DNA from: a virus
Virus record (IMG/VR): IMGVR_UViG_3300042448_001752
Coordinates: 1-64,000 of that record
Direction: 5' to 3' (one strand)
DNA: 64,000 bases
The notes below the pieces were generated by a model. The model saw only the letters and a program-made list of their open reading frames with translations, had not been told where the DNA came from and did not search any database. A program made the position numbers and the translations under genes. Position 1 is the stretch's first letter, and the number at the start of each line of letters is the position of its first letter. Shown here in pieces: positions 19,151 through 26,972 of the stretch.

Positions 19151-20227
19151 ATGATACAAGGAATTAGAATAACAAGTACAAATTTATCAGGACTAACGGC
19201 AAACGTTACTTTTTTACCCACAACTGGTGGAACTATTAATTTAGGGCCTGAAGTAATACCATTTGATAATATTTCGGATTATCCTTACGGAACATACGAA
19301 TTAGACGTTCCATTATATGATAGAATATATGAAATAGTTGTACCGGCACCATTAACAGGTCAGAGTGCATATACTGAAACAGTAAGAACTGTTACCGTTG
19401 ACGGAGGAGTACAACCATTCTCAGGAGCGGTATTATCTGAAGTGTGGGGAACATATACAACAGAATATATTACAAATGAAGGAATACCATCAACTGATAT
19501 TGTTTTAGCTGAAGGTATTTGTTCTGATGACGTTGACGCAGCATACTTACCCGGAAATATCGGTGGATGGCCAACAAGTATTAATTCTTTCTTAGGACCA
19601 TTTATGTCCGGTGGATTGGCAGGTTATCCGTTTGTTGGTAGTGTCGGATTTGGAGCGTTTTCAAGTCACGTAGCTACAACTCTTGACGGAACCTTGTTCG
19701 TTACAAGTATGCCACACATTGGTGTTACTGAAGATGGACGTTCAGGTAGAATGTTAAGAAGAGGTAAAGCAAATAGTTTAACTGATAATACCTGTGGTGC
19801 CGTTGCAGGGGCAATTGACCAAGTTGTAAATGTATTAACTAATGCTCCAAATATAGAAAATCCACCATTTGACAATGGTAATTATTCTTTTTGGAAATTA
19901 ACTGATATTTTATGGCCGCACAAATATTCATTATCAAATTTTACAGGTACTAGTGAAGAAGTATATAATAAACAAATGATTTTAGCAACTGAAATAATTA
20001 GAGATTCTGCTTATGATTATATTATTGCAAATTTACCTGCAGCAACCGAAGCAAACACTGAGAATGACGTATATTTTTTAAGTGGTATTTTTATTAATTC
20101 TGATGTTAGTTCCGGTACAACACAATTTGAATCATATGTTGTTGTTGATAAAGTTATGAAATATGTGTTTGATGACCAGTGGTATGATATAACTGTTGAT
20201 TATATGGCTGGATTACCTATTGACTAA
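19151..20227 (+). CDS. Putative LCIB/theta-type carbonic anhydrase fused to a fibre-like N-terminal domain
   Basis: A protein of 358 residues. Residues 1-90 are a beta-rich domain (ITSTNLSGLTANVTFLPTTG) of the kind seen in tail fibre proteins. Residues about 91-358 carry what I read as the LCIB_C (limiting-CO2-inducible B/C, theta-type carbonic anhydrase) pattern: GICSDDVDA with Cys124-Ser-Asp126 (compare the C-x-D of beta-carbonic anhydrases), GGLAGYPFVGSVGFGAFSSH ending at His173, MPHIGVTEDGRSGRMLRRG with His189, and NTCGAVAGAID with Cys215. Cys124, His189 (or His173) and Cys215 would be the zinc ligands. The reaction would be reversible CO2 hydration. It is flanked by fibre genes with short A-rich leaders. 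Virion location is inferred from context; the enzyme family is recognised by eye only. Confidence 0.6.
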   Translation: MIQGIRITSTNLSGLTANVTFLPTTGGTINLGPEVIPFDNISDYPYGTYELDVPLYDRIYEIVVPAPLTGQSAYTETVRTVTVDGGVQPFSGAVLSEVWGTYTTEYITNEGIPSTDIVLAEGICSDDVDAAYLPGNIGGWPTSINSFLGPFMSGGLAGYPFVGSVGFGAFSSHVATTLDGTLFVTSMPHIGVTEDGRSGRMLRRGKANSLTDNTCGAVAGAIDQVVNVLTNAPNIENPPFDNGNYSFWKLTDILWPHKYSLSNFTGTSEEVYNKQMILATEIIRDSAYDYIIANLPAATEANTENDVYFLSGIFINSDVSSGTTQFESYVVVDKVMKYVFDDQWYDITVDYMAGLPID

Positions 20228-20247
20228 ATAAATTAAAAAATAAAAAA

Positions 20248-21462
20248 ATGGCAACAAAATATATTGTTAATGATTTAACAGGACAAACCATAACGGGTGA
20301 CCTAACAATCAATGGAAATTTAAATGTTACAGGAACAACAAGTGGTTTATCGACTTACAAAGCACTATTAACTCAATTAGGTTCCCAAACAGGTACCACC
20401 TTAGGTGGTTTTGGTGGTCTTAATGATGGTTTAATTATAGGTGAAACCTATACAATAACTGATTATGTTAGTGATGATGATTTTAGTAATATTGCCGATG
20501 TAACAAGTGGAGGAATTCTTAATATTGATTATGTTGGTACCGCAACAAATGGTTCTGGAGTCTTTAACGGTCTTACAGGAACAACAAGTGGTTTGGGTAG
20601 TGGGGCATCTTTTGATGTTTATATATGTGGAACGACATATAATTCAATTACCGTTGTAACAAGTGGAGTTGATTATGTTGTGGGAGACACAATAACAATA
20701 TTAGGAACTGAACTTAGTGGTAGTACGCCTACAAATGATATAACAATTACAGTTACTGGTTTTAATCCTAATCAAACGGGTTGTGTTTTTATTGCAACAG
20801 GAGAAATACCAACAAATTGGAGTAACGGTTCTACTTTAGTATCTAGCGGTAATTTAGTGGTAAAAGTATTAGAAAACAATTTGGGATTTGACATTGAGTG
20901 GGATTATGGTATTTTTGACGAAGGAATTTATTTTGGAGTTAATTCAACCACAGGACCATTGTATAATACTTTTAATAGAAACACAACATTTGTTTTAGGT
21001 GGTGGAAATCCAAATCCGTATATCGGTCCTAACCTATTAGAAACTTTTATAGGTCCTATAAGTATATCCGAGAAAGATGACGCGATTATTGTTGCGGTGT
21101 TTGATACGGAGATACTTGAATCAGTTCCTGATAGTTTGTATTATTTTCCTATTGAGATTCAAATTCAACAAGATACCGACACAACACCAATTGTAATAAG
21201 TGGAACTGTAGAAACATCTTTTCCTATTACTCTTACTAGTATTGATTTGCGTTGTAATGGAAATTACATCCAATCACTTTACGGAGATGGTACAGTAAAT
21301 GATATGTCAGAACTTATAACTTACTTAAACTCTGAATCAGATATGAGTTATTTAGGTGTATATTCTGATGACGGTGATGGAGTTCTTTTAGAAATGTCAA
21401 CCAATTTAGTAAATCAATTCTGTTCTAGTGGAACATTAACGTTTGAGGTATTCAACGATTAA
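20248..21462 (+). CDS. Putative tail fibre protein
   Basis: A protein of 404 residues. Near the N-terminus GQTITGDLTINGNLNVTG (about 12-29) is the short beta-repeat often seen at the start of phage tail fibres, which precedes a trimeric shaft. The middle is Gly/Thr/Ser-rich with several strands and few charged residues. The C-terminal part (about 260-404) looks like one or two beta-sandwich domains (PIEIQIQQDTDTTPIVISGT). The leader is A-rich without a Shine-Dalgarno sequence. No enzymatic motif is visible. The role is inferred from composition and from its place after other fibre-like genes. Confidence 0.55.
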   Translation: MATKYIVNDLTGQTITGDLTINGNLNVTGTTSGLSTYKALLTQLGSQTGTTLGGFGGLNDGLIIGETYTITDYVSDDDFSNIADVTSGGILNIDYVGTATNGSGVFNGLTGTTSGLGSGASFDVYICGTTYNSITVVTSGVDYVVGDTITILGTELSGSTPTNDITITVTGFNPNQTGCVFIATGEIPTNWSNGSTLVSSGNLVVKVLENNLGFDIEWDYGIFDEGIYFGVNSTTGPLYNTFNRNTTFVLGGGNPNPYIGPNLLETFIGPISISEKDDAIIVAVFDTEILESVPDSLYYFPIEIQIQQDTDTTPIVISGTVETSFPITLTSIDLRCNGNYIQSLYGDGTVNDMSELITYLNSESDMSYLGVYSDDGDGVLLEMSTNLVNQFCSSGTLTFEVFND

Positions 21463-21481
21463 ATTTATAAAATTTAAAAAA

Positions 21482-21721
21482 ATGATAAAATATATTAAAA
21501 GAAAAAGTGATAATAAGTTTCTACAATCTTTAGAAAATGATGTTTGGGTTGATAACTCAAAGGAGGCTTATGAAATGACATATAGAGAATGTGAGAATAC
21601 AAAAACCACATTACTTAACACATATACTTCTGAAGAAATAACTGAAGTTTTTAATATGTTTAAGAGTAAACCAATGTCAAGAGAAGAAAAAAAAGAACTA
21701 CTTAATTTACTAAAAAAATAA
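21482..21721 (+). CDS. Small hypothetical protein
   Basis: A small basic protein of 79 residues. The ATG at 21482 is chosen because it follows the previous gene after an A-rich leader; an upstream in-frame ATG at 21443 would overlap the preceding gene. KYIKRKSDNKFLQSLENDVW looks like a short beta hairpin, and the C-terminal half is helical and charged (SREEKKELLNLLKK). No family is recognised. It lies between fibre genes and a 2OG oxygenase and is probably co-transcribed with them. Confidence 0.55.
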   Translation: MIKYIKRKSDNKFLQSLENDVWVDNSKEAYEMTYRECENTKTTLLNTYTSEEITEVFNMFKSKPMSREEKKELLNLLKK

Positions 21722-21725
21722 CCCT

Positions 21726-21974
21726 ATGAGAATAAATATTTTAACAGAAAACGATAAGGTAGAACAAGTAAGAGAAGCTTGGATAAATAAAAATGTTATG
21801 AAAATACCTTGTTCATCAACAGGAGAAGAACCTGCAACTCATTGGTTTTGTACAATGGCAGGTTCTGAGGAAAAAATGAACTCTATTTACGCTAAGAAAA
21901 ACTTATCTATAATGGAATTAGAAATTGGTCCAAAAGAATTTCTTAATAAATGGAATCTGAAAATTATAAGATAG
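21726..21974 (+). CDS. Small hypothetical protein
   Basis: A protein of 82 residues starting MRINILTENDK, similar in style to the MKI(I/L)ITE(S/T)Q starts of the proteins at 30885 and 31178. Two cysteines (IPCSSTGEEPATHWFC) flank a Thr-His-Trp. No known family. Its end overlaps the start of the oxygenase gene by 25 bases, which suggests translational coupling. Confidence 0.55.
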   Translation: MRINILTENDKVEQVREAWINKNVMKIPCSSTGEEPATHWFCTMAGSEEKMNSIYAKKNLSIMELEIGPKEFLNKWNLKIIR

Positions 21975-22582
21975 TAAAAAATTTCATCAGTAATGATGAG
22001 GTCAAAATAATTGTAGATTGGGTAGATTCATTAAATCCTGAAGACGGTGACCCCAATTACCACTTAAGTGAAATCTCAAAAACACTAAAGGGAAAATCTT
22101 GTGTTATAGACATCTCAAATACCGAACTTACAAACTACATTACAAACTTTCAATCAGTTTCTAAAGTTTCAAATCAAGAGACACCCCCAATTATCAAAAC
22201 TATTTTTAAAAGGATATCTGAAAAAAATAACCTACCCCTTGATAATATCTTTATTCAAGCGGTTGATATGAAAAAAGGTGGTAAAATACAACCCCACTAT
22301 GATGCGTCGATTGATGGTTACATAAATTATAAGTGTAACATAAGTGTGTTATCAGAAGATTATAAAATTTTTATAGACGGTTCTTCACCTGTAATAGAAC
22401 AAAAAGACCTATACTGTTTTGAGGCTTCGTTATACAAACATTGGACAGAAGAGTTTAACTCAAGAAGAGTTTTTTTAAGTTTTGGGTTTATAGTTCCATA
22501 TCATGTTTTGGGTAGAACTCATGACGACCCAAGAGTTAGATTAAGTCAAAGAATTGAAAAATATTTTCAAAAACTTAGTTGA
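21950..22582 (+). CDS. 2OG-Fe(II) dioxygenase (prolyl-hydroxylase-like fold)
   Basis: A protein of 210 residues with the iron triad of 2-oxoglutarate dioxygenases: His116-x-Asp118 in IQPHYDASIDG, His164 in YKHWTEEFNSRRVFLSFGF, and Arg172 or Arg173 placed to bind the 2OG carboxylate. The domain fills the protein, with a helical N-terminus (NFISNDEVKIIVDWVDS) typical of prolyl-4-hydroxylase-like and AlkB-like phage enzymes. The substrate could be protein (Pro) or nucleic acid. The Pro-rich mucin-like protein and the GT60-like enzyme make protein hydroxylation worth considering. The start overlaps the previous gene by 25 bases. Confidence 0.75.
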   Translation: MESENYKIVKNFISNDEVKIIVDWVDSLNPEDGDPNYHLSEISKTLKGKSCVIDISNTELTNYITNFQSVSKVSNQETPPIIKTIFKRISEKNNLPLDNIFIQAVDMKKGGKIQPHYDASIDGYINYKCNISVLSEDYKIFIDGSSPVIEQKDLYCFEASLYKHWTEEFNSRRVFLSFGFIVPYHVLGRTHDDPRVRLSQRIEKYFQKLS

Positions 22583-22669
22583 TATAAAACAAAACAAAAC
22601 CTATATTTATTTACGAAGGTAAATGCCGACCTTATTCGGTAGCTAATACACCAACTAAAATAATTTATA
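22583..22669 (+). promoter_or_regulatory. Leader of the DNA polymerase gene
   Basis: The 87-base leader contains TATTTATTT at 22604-22612, matching the phage promoter motif. It also contains a short frame at 22623-22646 preceded by GAAGG, which would encode Met-Pro-Thr-Leu-Phe-Gly-Ser. A small inverted repeat CCGA...TCGG lies inside this frame. T4 gene 43 is autoregulated by a translational operator in its leader, so a similar role is possible, but the sequence does not resemble the T4 operator. Confidence 0.35.
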
Positions 22670-25456
22670 GTGATAAGTCAAGAAGAAATTAAGTCGTTTC
22701 TTGAAGGGAGCGACCCTGAAGAACATATTGTGGCCATAGAGTTTGATTATGTCACAGATTCTATATACAAAATTAAAGAAATACCTGGTCAAGGTAAAAT
22801 AATCAAAAAAGATACTTTCACGGCATTTGCTTGGGTTGGTGACTTAAGAGGTTTGAATTTTTATTCATCTTCTAAGGACCAACAGAAAGCGGCAATGACC
22901 AAATATGGTATTGTTATAGATAAGTTAGAAACTGAAGGTAATGAAAGATTAGAACAAGGACTTAAGTTCATGGTCAAATCTTTAAAAGGATACCGAACAT
23001 TAATACAATTTTTTAGGGACGGTGGGTTAGACCCATGGTCAGAACGAGCTAAAAATTTAATCTTAGTTCTTCCTCCTGTAGAACAATATCTAATCTCAAG
23101 GGAGAAGAGGTTATTCAAAGGGTACGAGGAATATAATGACATCACGAGACTCGGATTCGACTTAGAGACGACCTCTCTTGAACCTAAAGACGGTCGTATA
23201 TTCATGATAGGAATCAAAACCAATAAAGGATTCCAAAGAGTTATTGAATGTGCTGACGAAGACCAAGAAAGAAGAGGTATTGTAGAATTTTTTAGAATTA
23301 TAGATGAATTAAAACCATCAATTATTGGTGGATATAACTCTTTTAACTTTGACTGGTTTTGGATATTCGAAAGATGTAAGGCTCTAAATTTAGACATTAA
23401 AAAGATATCAAAATCACTAAACCCATCAAGGCCAATCTCTCAAAAGGATGGTATGTTAAAACTTGCTAACGAGGTTGAGAGATTTGTTCAAACAGGGTTA
23501 TGGGGGTATAACATCATCGACATCATTCACTCTGTCCGTAGAGCTCAAGCAATTAACTCAAGTATTAAATCAGCGGGTTTGAAATATATAACTCAATACA
23601 TTAACGCTGAAGCGCCTGACCGTGTATACATCCCCCATGAAGAAATTGGTTCTATGTATGCCAATAAAGAAGAGTTTTGGTTAAACGTAACTAATGGGAA
23701 ATACAAGAGGGCGGATAAACCTGAGTTTAATAATTTAGACACTCGTTTTCCTGGCACCTACATTAAAGTTACAGGTGATAATATAGTTGAGCGTTATCTT
23801 GACGATGACTTAGAGGAAACGTTAACTGTCGATGATGAGTTCAATCAGGGAACGTTTCTATTAGCATCAATGGTACCTACAACATATGAAAGAGTATCAA
23901 CAATGGGTACCGCAACATTATGGAAAATGTTGATGTTAGCTTGGTCTCATAAATACAAATTAGCAATCCCAAAAAAACAAGAAAAGACAGAATTTGTTGG
24001 TGGTTTATCAAGACTACTTAAAGTAGGGTATTCAAGAAACGTATTAAAACTTGACTACTCTTCTCTATATCCATCAATTCAGTTAGTACATGACGTATTC
24101 CCTGAATGTGATGTTAGAGGGGCGATGAAAGGAATGTTATCTTATTTCCGTAATGCTCGTATTATGTATAAAAACTTGGCGTCAGAATTTTATGATGTGG
24201 ATAAAAAGAAATCATTATCTTATGACCGTAAACAATTACCGATTAAGATTTTTATTAACTCAATGTTTGGCGCGTTATCCGCACCTCAAGTATTTGCGTG
24301 GGGTGATATGTATATGGGGGAACAAATTACCTGTACAGGTAGACAATATCTTCGTCAGATGATTAAGTTTTTTATTAAAAAAGGTTATACTCCACTTGTA
24401 ATGGATACTGACGGTGTCAACTTTGCTAAACCTGAGGGGTGGGAAAATAGACGTTATATTGGTAAAGGTCTTAACTGGAAAGTTAAAGAAGGTAAGGAAT
24501 ACACTGGTGATGATTCGGACGTTGCAGAATTTAACGATTTATTCATGAGAGGTGAAATGGCTTTAGATACTGATGGTACTTGGCCGTCATGTATTAACTT
24601 GGCTCGTAAGAACTATGCTGTTATGGAGTCAAGCGGTAAAGTTAAATTAACTGGTAATACAATTAAATCTAAAAAATTACCACTATACATTGAGGACTTT
24701 TTAGATAAAGGGGTTAAACAATTACTTGAGGGTAAAGGTCAAGAATTTGTTGAGTGGTACTACGAGTATGTTCAGAAAATATTTAATTTAGAAATTCCTT
24801 TAATGAAAATTGCCCAAAGAGCTAAAGTTAAATTATCTTTAGATGATTATAAAAAACGTTGTACTCAAAAAACCAAAGCCGGCTCATTAATGAGTAGAAT
24901 GGCTCATATGGAGTTAGCCATCAAACATAATCTAAACATTCAGTTAGGTGATGTTATTTATTATGTAAATAACGGATTAAGAGCTTCTCATGGTGATGTT
25001 CAAAAAATTACTAAAGCTAACTATACTAAAAAAGAATTAGATTTATTTTCCCAAGAAAATGGTAAAGAACCTGAGAATAAAAGTACCTCAATAATACAAC
25101 TTAATTGTTATATGTTAGAACCAACTGAGATTGAGAATAATCCAAACATGAAAGGTGAATATAACATACAAAGAGCCATAACAACCTTTAATAAAAGAAT
25201 TGCTCCCCTATTAGTAGTATTCAAAGAAGAAGTTAGAAACGGATTAATTGTAAACAATCCTGAAGACCGTGGTTTTTTTACTAAGGGACAATGTGAATTA
25301 ATTAATGGAGTACCATTTAAAGAGGGTGACCAAGATACCTTAGAGGAAGTGTTAACTTTATCTGATGGTGAAGTTAAATATTGGGATAAAAGAGGAATGA
25401 GCCCTGATTATATATATGAATTAGCTTCTGAAGGATGGGAAAAGTTTATAAATTAA
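22670..25456 (+). CDS. 43: DNA polymerase, family B (T4 gp43-like)
   Basis: A replicative polymerase of 928 residues (T4 gp43 has 898). The 3'-5' exonuclease motifs are present: GFDLETTSL with Asp164/Glu166 (Exo I) and IIGGYNSFNFDWFW (Exo II), with YNIIDIIHSV further on. Polymerase motif A is LDYSSLYPSIQ near residue 461, motif B is KIFINSMFGALSA, and motif C is VMDTDGVNF near 579, with the two catalytic aspartates. The start is GTG; the preceding bases contain no in-frame ATG that extends the N-terminus. The gene is intact, with no intein or intron. It ends convergently with the minus-strand gene at 25453 (4-base overlap) with no terminator between them. Its leader carries a promoter-like motif. 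Confidence 0.95.
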   Translation: MISQEEIKSFLEGSDPEEHIVAIEFDYVTDSIYKIKEIPGQGKIIKKDTFTAFAWVGDLRGLNFYSSSKDQQKAAMTKYGIVIDKLETEGNERLEQGLKFMVKSLKGYRTLIQFFRDGGLDPWSERAKNLILVLPPVEQYLISREKRLFKGYEEYNDITRLGFDLETTSLEPKDGRIFMIGIKTNKGFQRVIECADEDQERRGIVEFFRIIDELKPSIIGGYNSFNFDWFWIFERCKALNLDIKKISKSLNPSRPISQKDGMLKLANEVERFVQTGLWGYNIIDIIHSVRRAQAINSSIKSAGLKYITQYINAEAPDRVYIPHEEIGSMYANKEEFWLNVTNGKYKRADKPEFNNLDTRFPGTYIKVTGDNIVERYLDDDLEETLTVDDEFNQGTFLLASMVPTTYERVSTMGTATLWKMLMLAWSHKYKLAIPKKQEKTEFVGGLSRLLKVGYSRNVLKLDYSSLYPSIQLVHDVFPECDVRGAMKGMLSYFRNARIMYKNLASEFYDVDKKKSLSYDRKQLPIKIFINSMFGALSAPQVFAWGDMYMGEQITCTGRQYLRQMIKFFIKKGYTPLVMDTDGVNFAKPEGWENRRYIGKGLNWKVKEGKEYTGDDSDVAEFNDLFMRGEMALDTDGTWPSCINLARKNYAVMESSGKVKLTGNTIKSKKLPLYIEDFLDKGVKQLLEGKGQEFVEWYYEYVQKIFNLEIPLMKIAQRAKVKLSLDDYKKRCTQKTKAGSLMSRMAHMELAIKHNLNIQLGDVIYYVNNGLRASHGDVQKITKANYTKKELDLFSQENGKEPENKSTSIIQLNCYMLEPTEIENNPNMKGEYNIQRAITTFNKRIAPLLVVFKEEVRNGLIVNNPEDRGFFTKGQCELINGVPFKEGDQDTLEEVLTLSDGEVKYWDKRGMSPDYIYELASEGWEKFIN

Positions 25457-25827
25457 CTTAACTTTAATCCATCAGAGGATATAATGTACCAAACATCGTC
25501 CATCATAAGAAATTCAACACAAGCACCTTTATCGATTAAAATTTCGTCATAGTACTCGTCAATTTTATTTTTACTAGGAACAATTAATACTTTTGTTAAT
25601 GTTTTAATAACAATATATTCTGTAGTGTCTGAGTTTAAAGTTATTTTTGATTGTTCAACATCTTTAACTAATATAAACTCTTCACCATTAGTACTATAAT
25701 TAGGTTCTCTGACAACTAATCTAAGTTCGGGGTTTTGAGACATACTAACGGGCGGTTGAGTTTCTCTACCCCCAACAAATATTTTATCCCCAATTTGTTT
25801 TCTACCAAAATTTTTTCTTATTGTCAT
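25453..25827 (-). CDS. Hypothetical protein downstream of the neck protein
   Basis: A protein of 124 residues, predominantly beta strand in its second half (ITLNSDTTEYIVIKTLTKVL and VWYIISSDGLKLS), with a basic N-terminus (TIRKNFGRKQIGDKIFVGG). It begins 1 base after the stop of the gp13-like gene and must be co-transcribed with it. A small virion protein, perhaps a decoration or head-tail joining component, is plausible, but I recognise no family. It converges on the polymerase gene. Confidence 0.5.
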   Translation of the reverse strand: MTIRKNFGRKQIGDKIFVGGRETQPPVSMSQNPELRLVVREPNYSTNGEEFILVKDVEQSKITLNSDTTEYIVIKTLTKVLIVPSKNKIDEYYDEILIDKGACVEFLMMDDVWYIISSDGLKLS

Positions 25828-25828
25828 A

Positions 25829-26950
25829 TTAGATTACATATATTTGTCTTGGCATTGCTCTAAACTTAAGTGATTTGTTTAAATTCTCCGCCAAAAGAGC
25901 TTCACGCTCCATTACTTTATCAGGTTTTAATCTGGCTAAAGTACCCTCAACACCAATTAATTCCTCTACTAATTTAAGTTTTTCGTCTTTACCTTCAGTT
26001 AATAAACTAGTATAATCCATTGTTAATTCACTATCAGGTGTTTTAATGTTACCACTAAATTTACCTCTAACTCTACCTAAAGTTTCTTTACAAGTTGCGA
26101 TGAAATATCTTCTAACCCATTGTTTTGCGGGGTTATTTAATTCGGGCCAAGAGAACTTATCTAAAGGAACATCTGAAGGCATTTTAATAATGTCAGGATT
26201 ATTTTTTAAACATTTGTCTCTATCTTCAGGACCAACATCATAATACCAATACCATACTTTACCCCTATTTAAATTTCTATTACCAAAATCAAATTTACCA
26301 CCAGGTGTATTCATTAAATGAATTGCTTTTTTACCTTCAGGTAACGCGGTTATTGTATAGGTTAAATCTCCTGATATAATTCTTCTTTGAATATTAATTT
26401 CTTGCATTCTTAATAACATATCAAATGCTGGCATCATAAAATATGACCCCGTATTACCCATTTGTGAAAAACCACCAGGTCCACCAATTCCACCACCGCC
26501 TAAACCTCCAAATGAAAAAGCATCAAAATATACACCATTTAAGTCTGATGGTGTAAACCATAATAACTCGTTAATCTCTCTATGTGCGGGTATTTCGTAA
26601 ATTTGTTGATTAGGTTCTAATTGTATATAGTCTTTTTTAAGGACCCAATCACCACCAGCTTGTAATCCAACAATTTTAGAATAGGCGTAAGTATATCTTG
26701 TTTCAAAGTCTAATGTCTTTGTAACAAAGGCTCTTGATAAAGATTGTGTGTCTAAGTTTAATCCCCATAGATTTGACCACTGAGATTCAATTAACCAATT
26801 TTGTACGTATTGAGAATAGTCGTCAATTGCGAATTCCAATAACGTATCCATTTGTTCGTCCTCTAATTCAACCGAACGTAGAGGTGCCCCAAGTAAATGT
26901 CTTACTTTAGTATATAATGGGCTTCTTTCATTTTCTGGTATTATTGCCAT
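25829..26950 (-). CDS. 13: Putative neck protein (T4 gp13-like)
   Basis: A protein of 373 residues. The N-terminus is helical and acidic (LEDEQMDTLLEFAIDDYSQYV, broken by loops), the centre has a Gly-rich loop, and the C-terminal third contains PAKQWVRRYFIATCKETLGR followed by VRGKFSG and later a Leu/Glu-rich helix. That C-terminal pattern (W-I/V-R-R/E-Y, K-E-T/Q-L-G-R-x-R-x-K-F) resembles head-completion or neck proteins of T4-like phages as I recall them. Gp14-, gp15-, gp18- and gp19-like genes follow in T4 order across the strand switch, which supports the call. A TATTTATA motif stands before its ATG. Confidence is moderate, as the match is by pattern and synteny. Confidence 0.5.
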   Translation of the reverse strand: MAIIPENERSPLYTKVRHLLGAPLRSVELEDEQMDTLLEFAIDDYSQYVQNWLIESQWSNLWGLNLDTQSLSRAFVTKTLDFETRYTYAYSKIVGLQAGGDWVLKKDYIQLEPNQQIYEIPAHREINELLWFTPSDLNGVYFDAFSFGGLGGGGIGGPGGFSQMGNTGSYFMMPAFDMLLRMQEINIQRRIISGDLTYTITALPEGKKAIHLMNTPGGKFDFGNRNLNRGKVWYWYYDVGPEDRDKCLKNNPDIIKMPSDVPLDKFSWPELNNPAKQWVRRYFIATCKETLGRVRGKFSGNIKTPDSELTMDYTSLLTEGKDEKLKLVEELIGVEGTLARLKPDKVMEREALLAENLNKSLKFRAMPRQIYVI

Positions 26951-26964
26951 GTTTTTCGTTTCTA

Positions 26965-26972
26965 TATAAATA
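26965..26972 (-). promoter_or_regulatory. Putative late promoter (minus strand) before the neck gene
   Basis: On the minus strand TATTTATA is followed by TAGAAAC and ends 14 bases before the ATG at 26950. It overlaps the stop region of the superoxide dismutase fusion gene. This is a minus-strand instance of the same directional motif. Confidence 0.5.
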
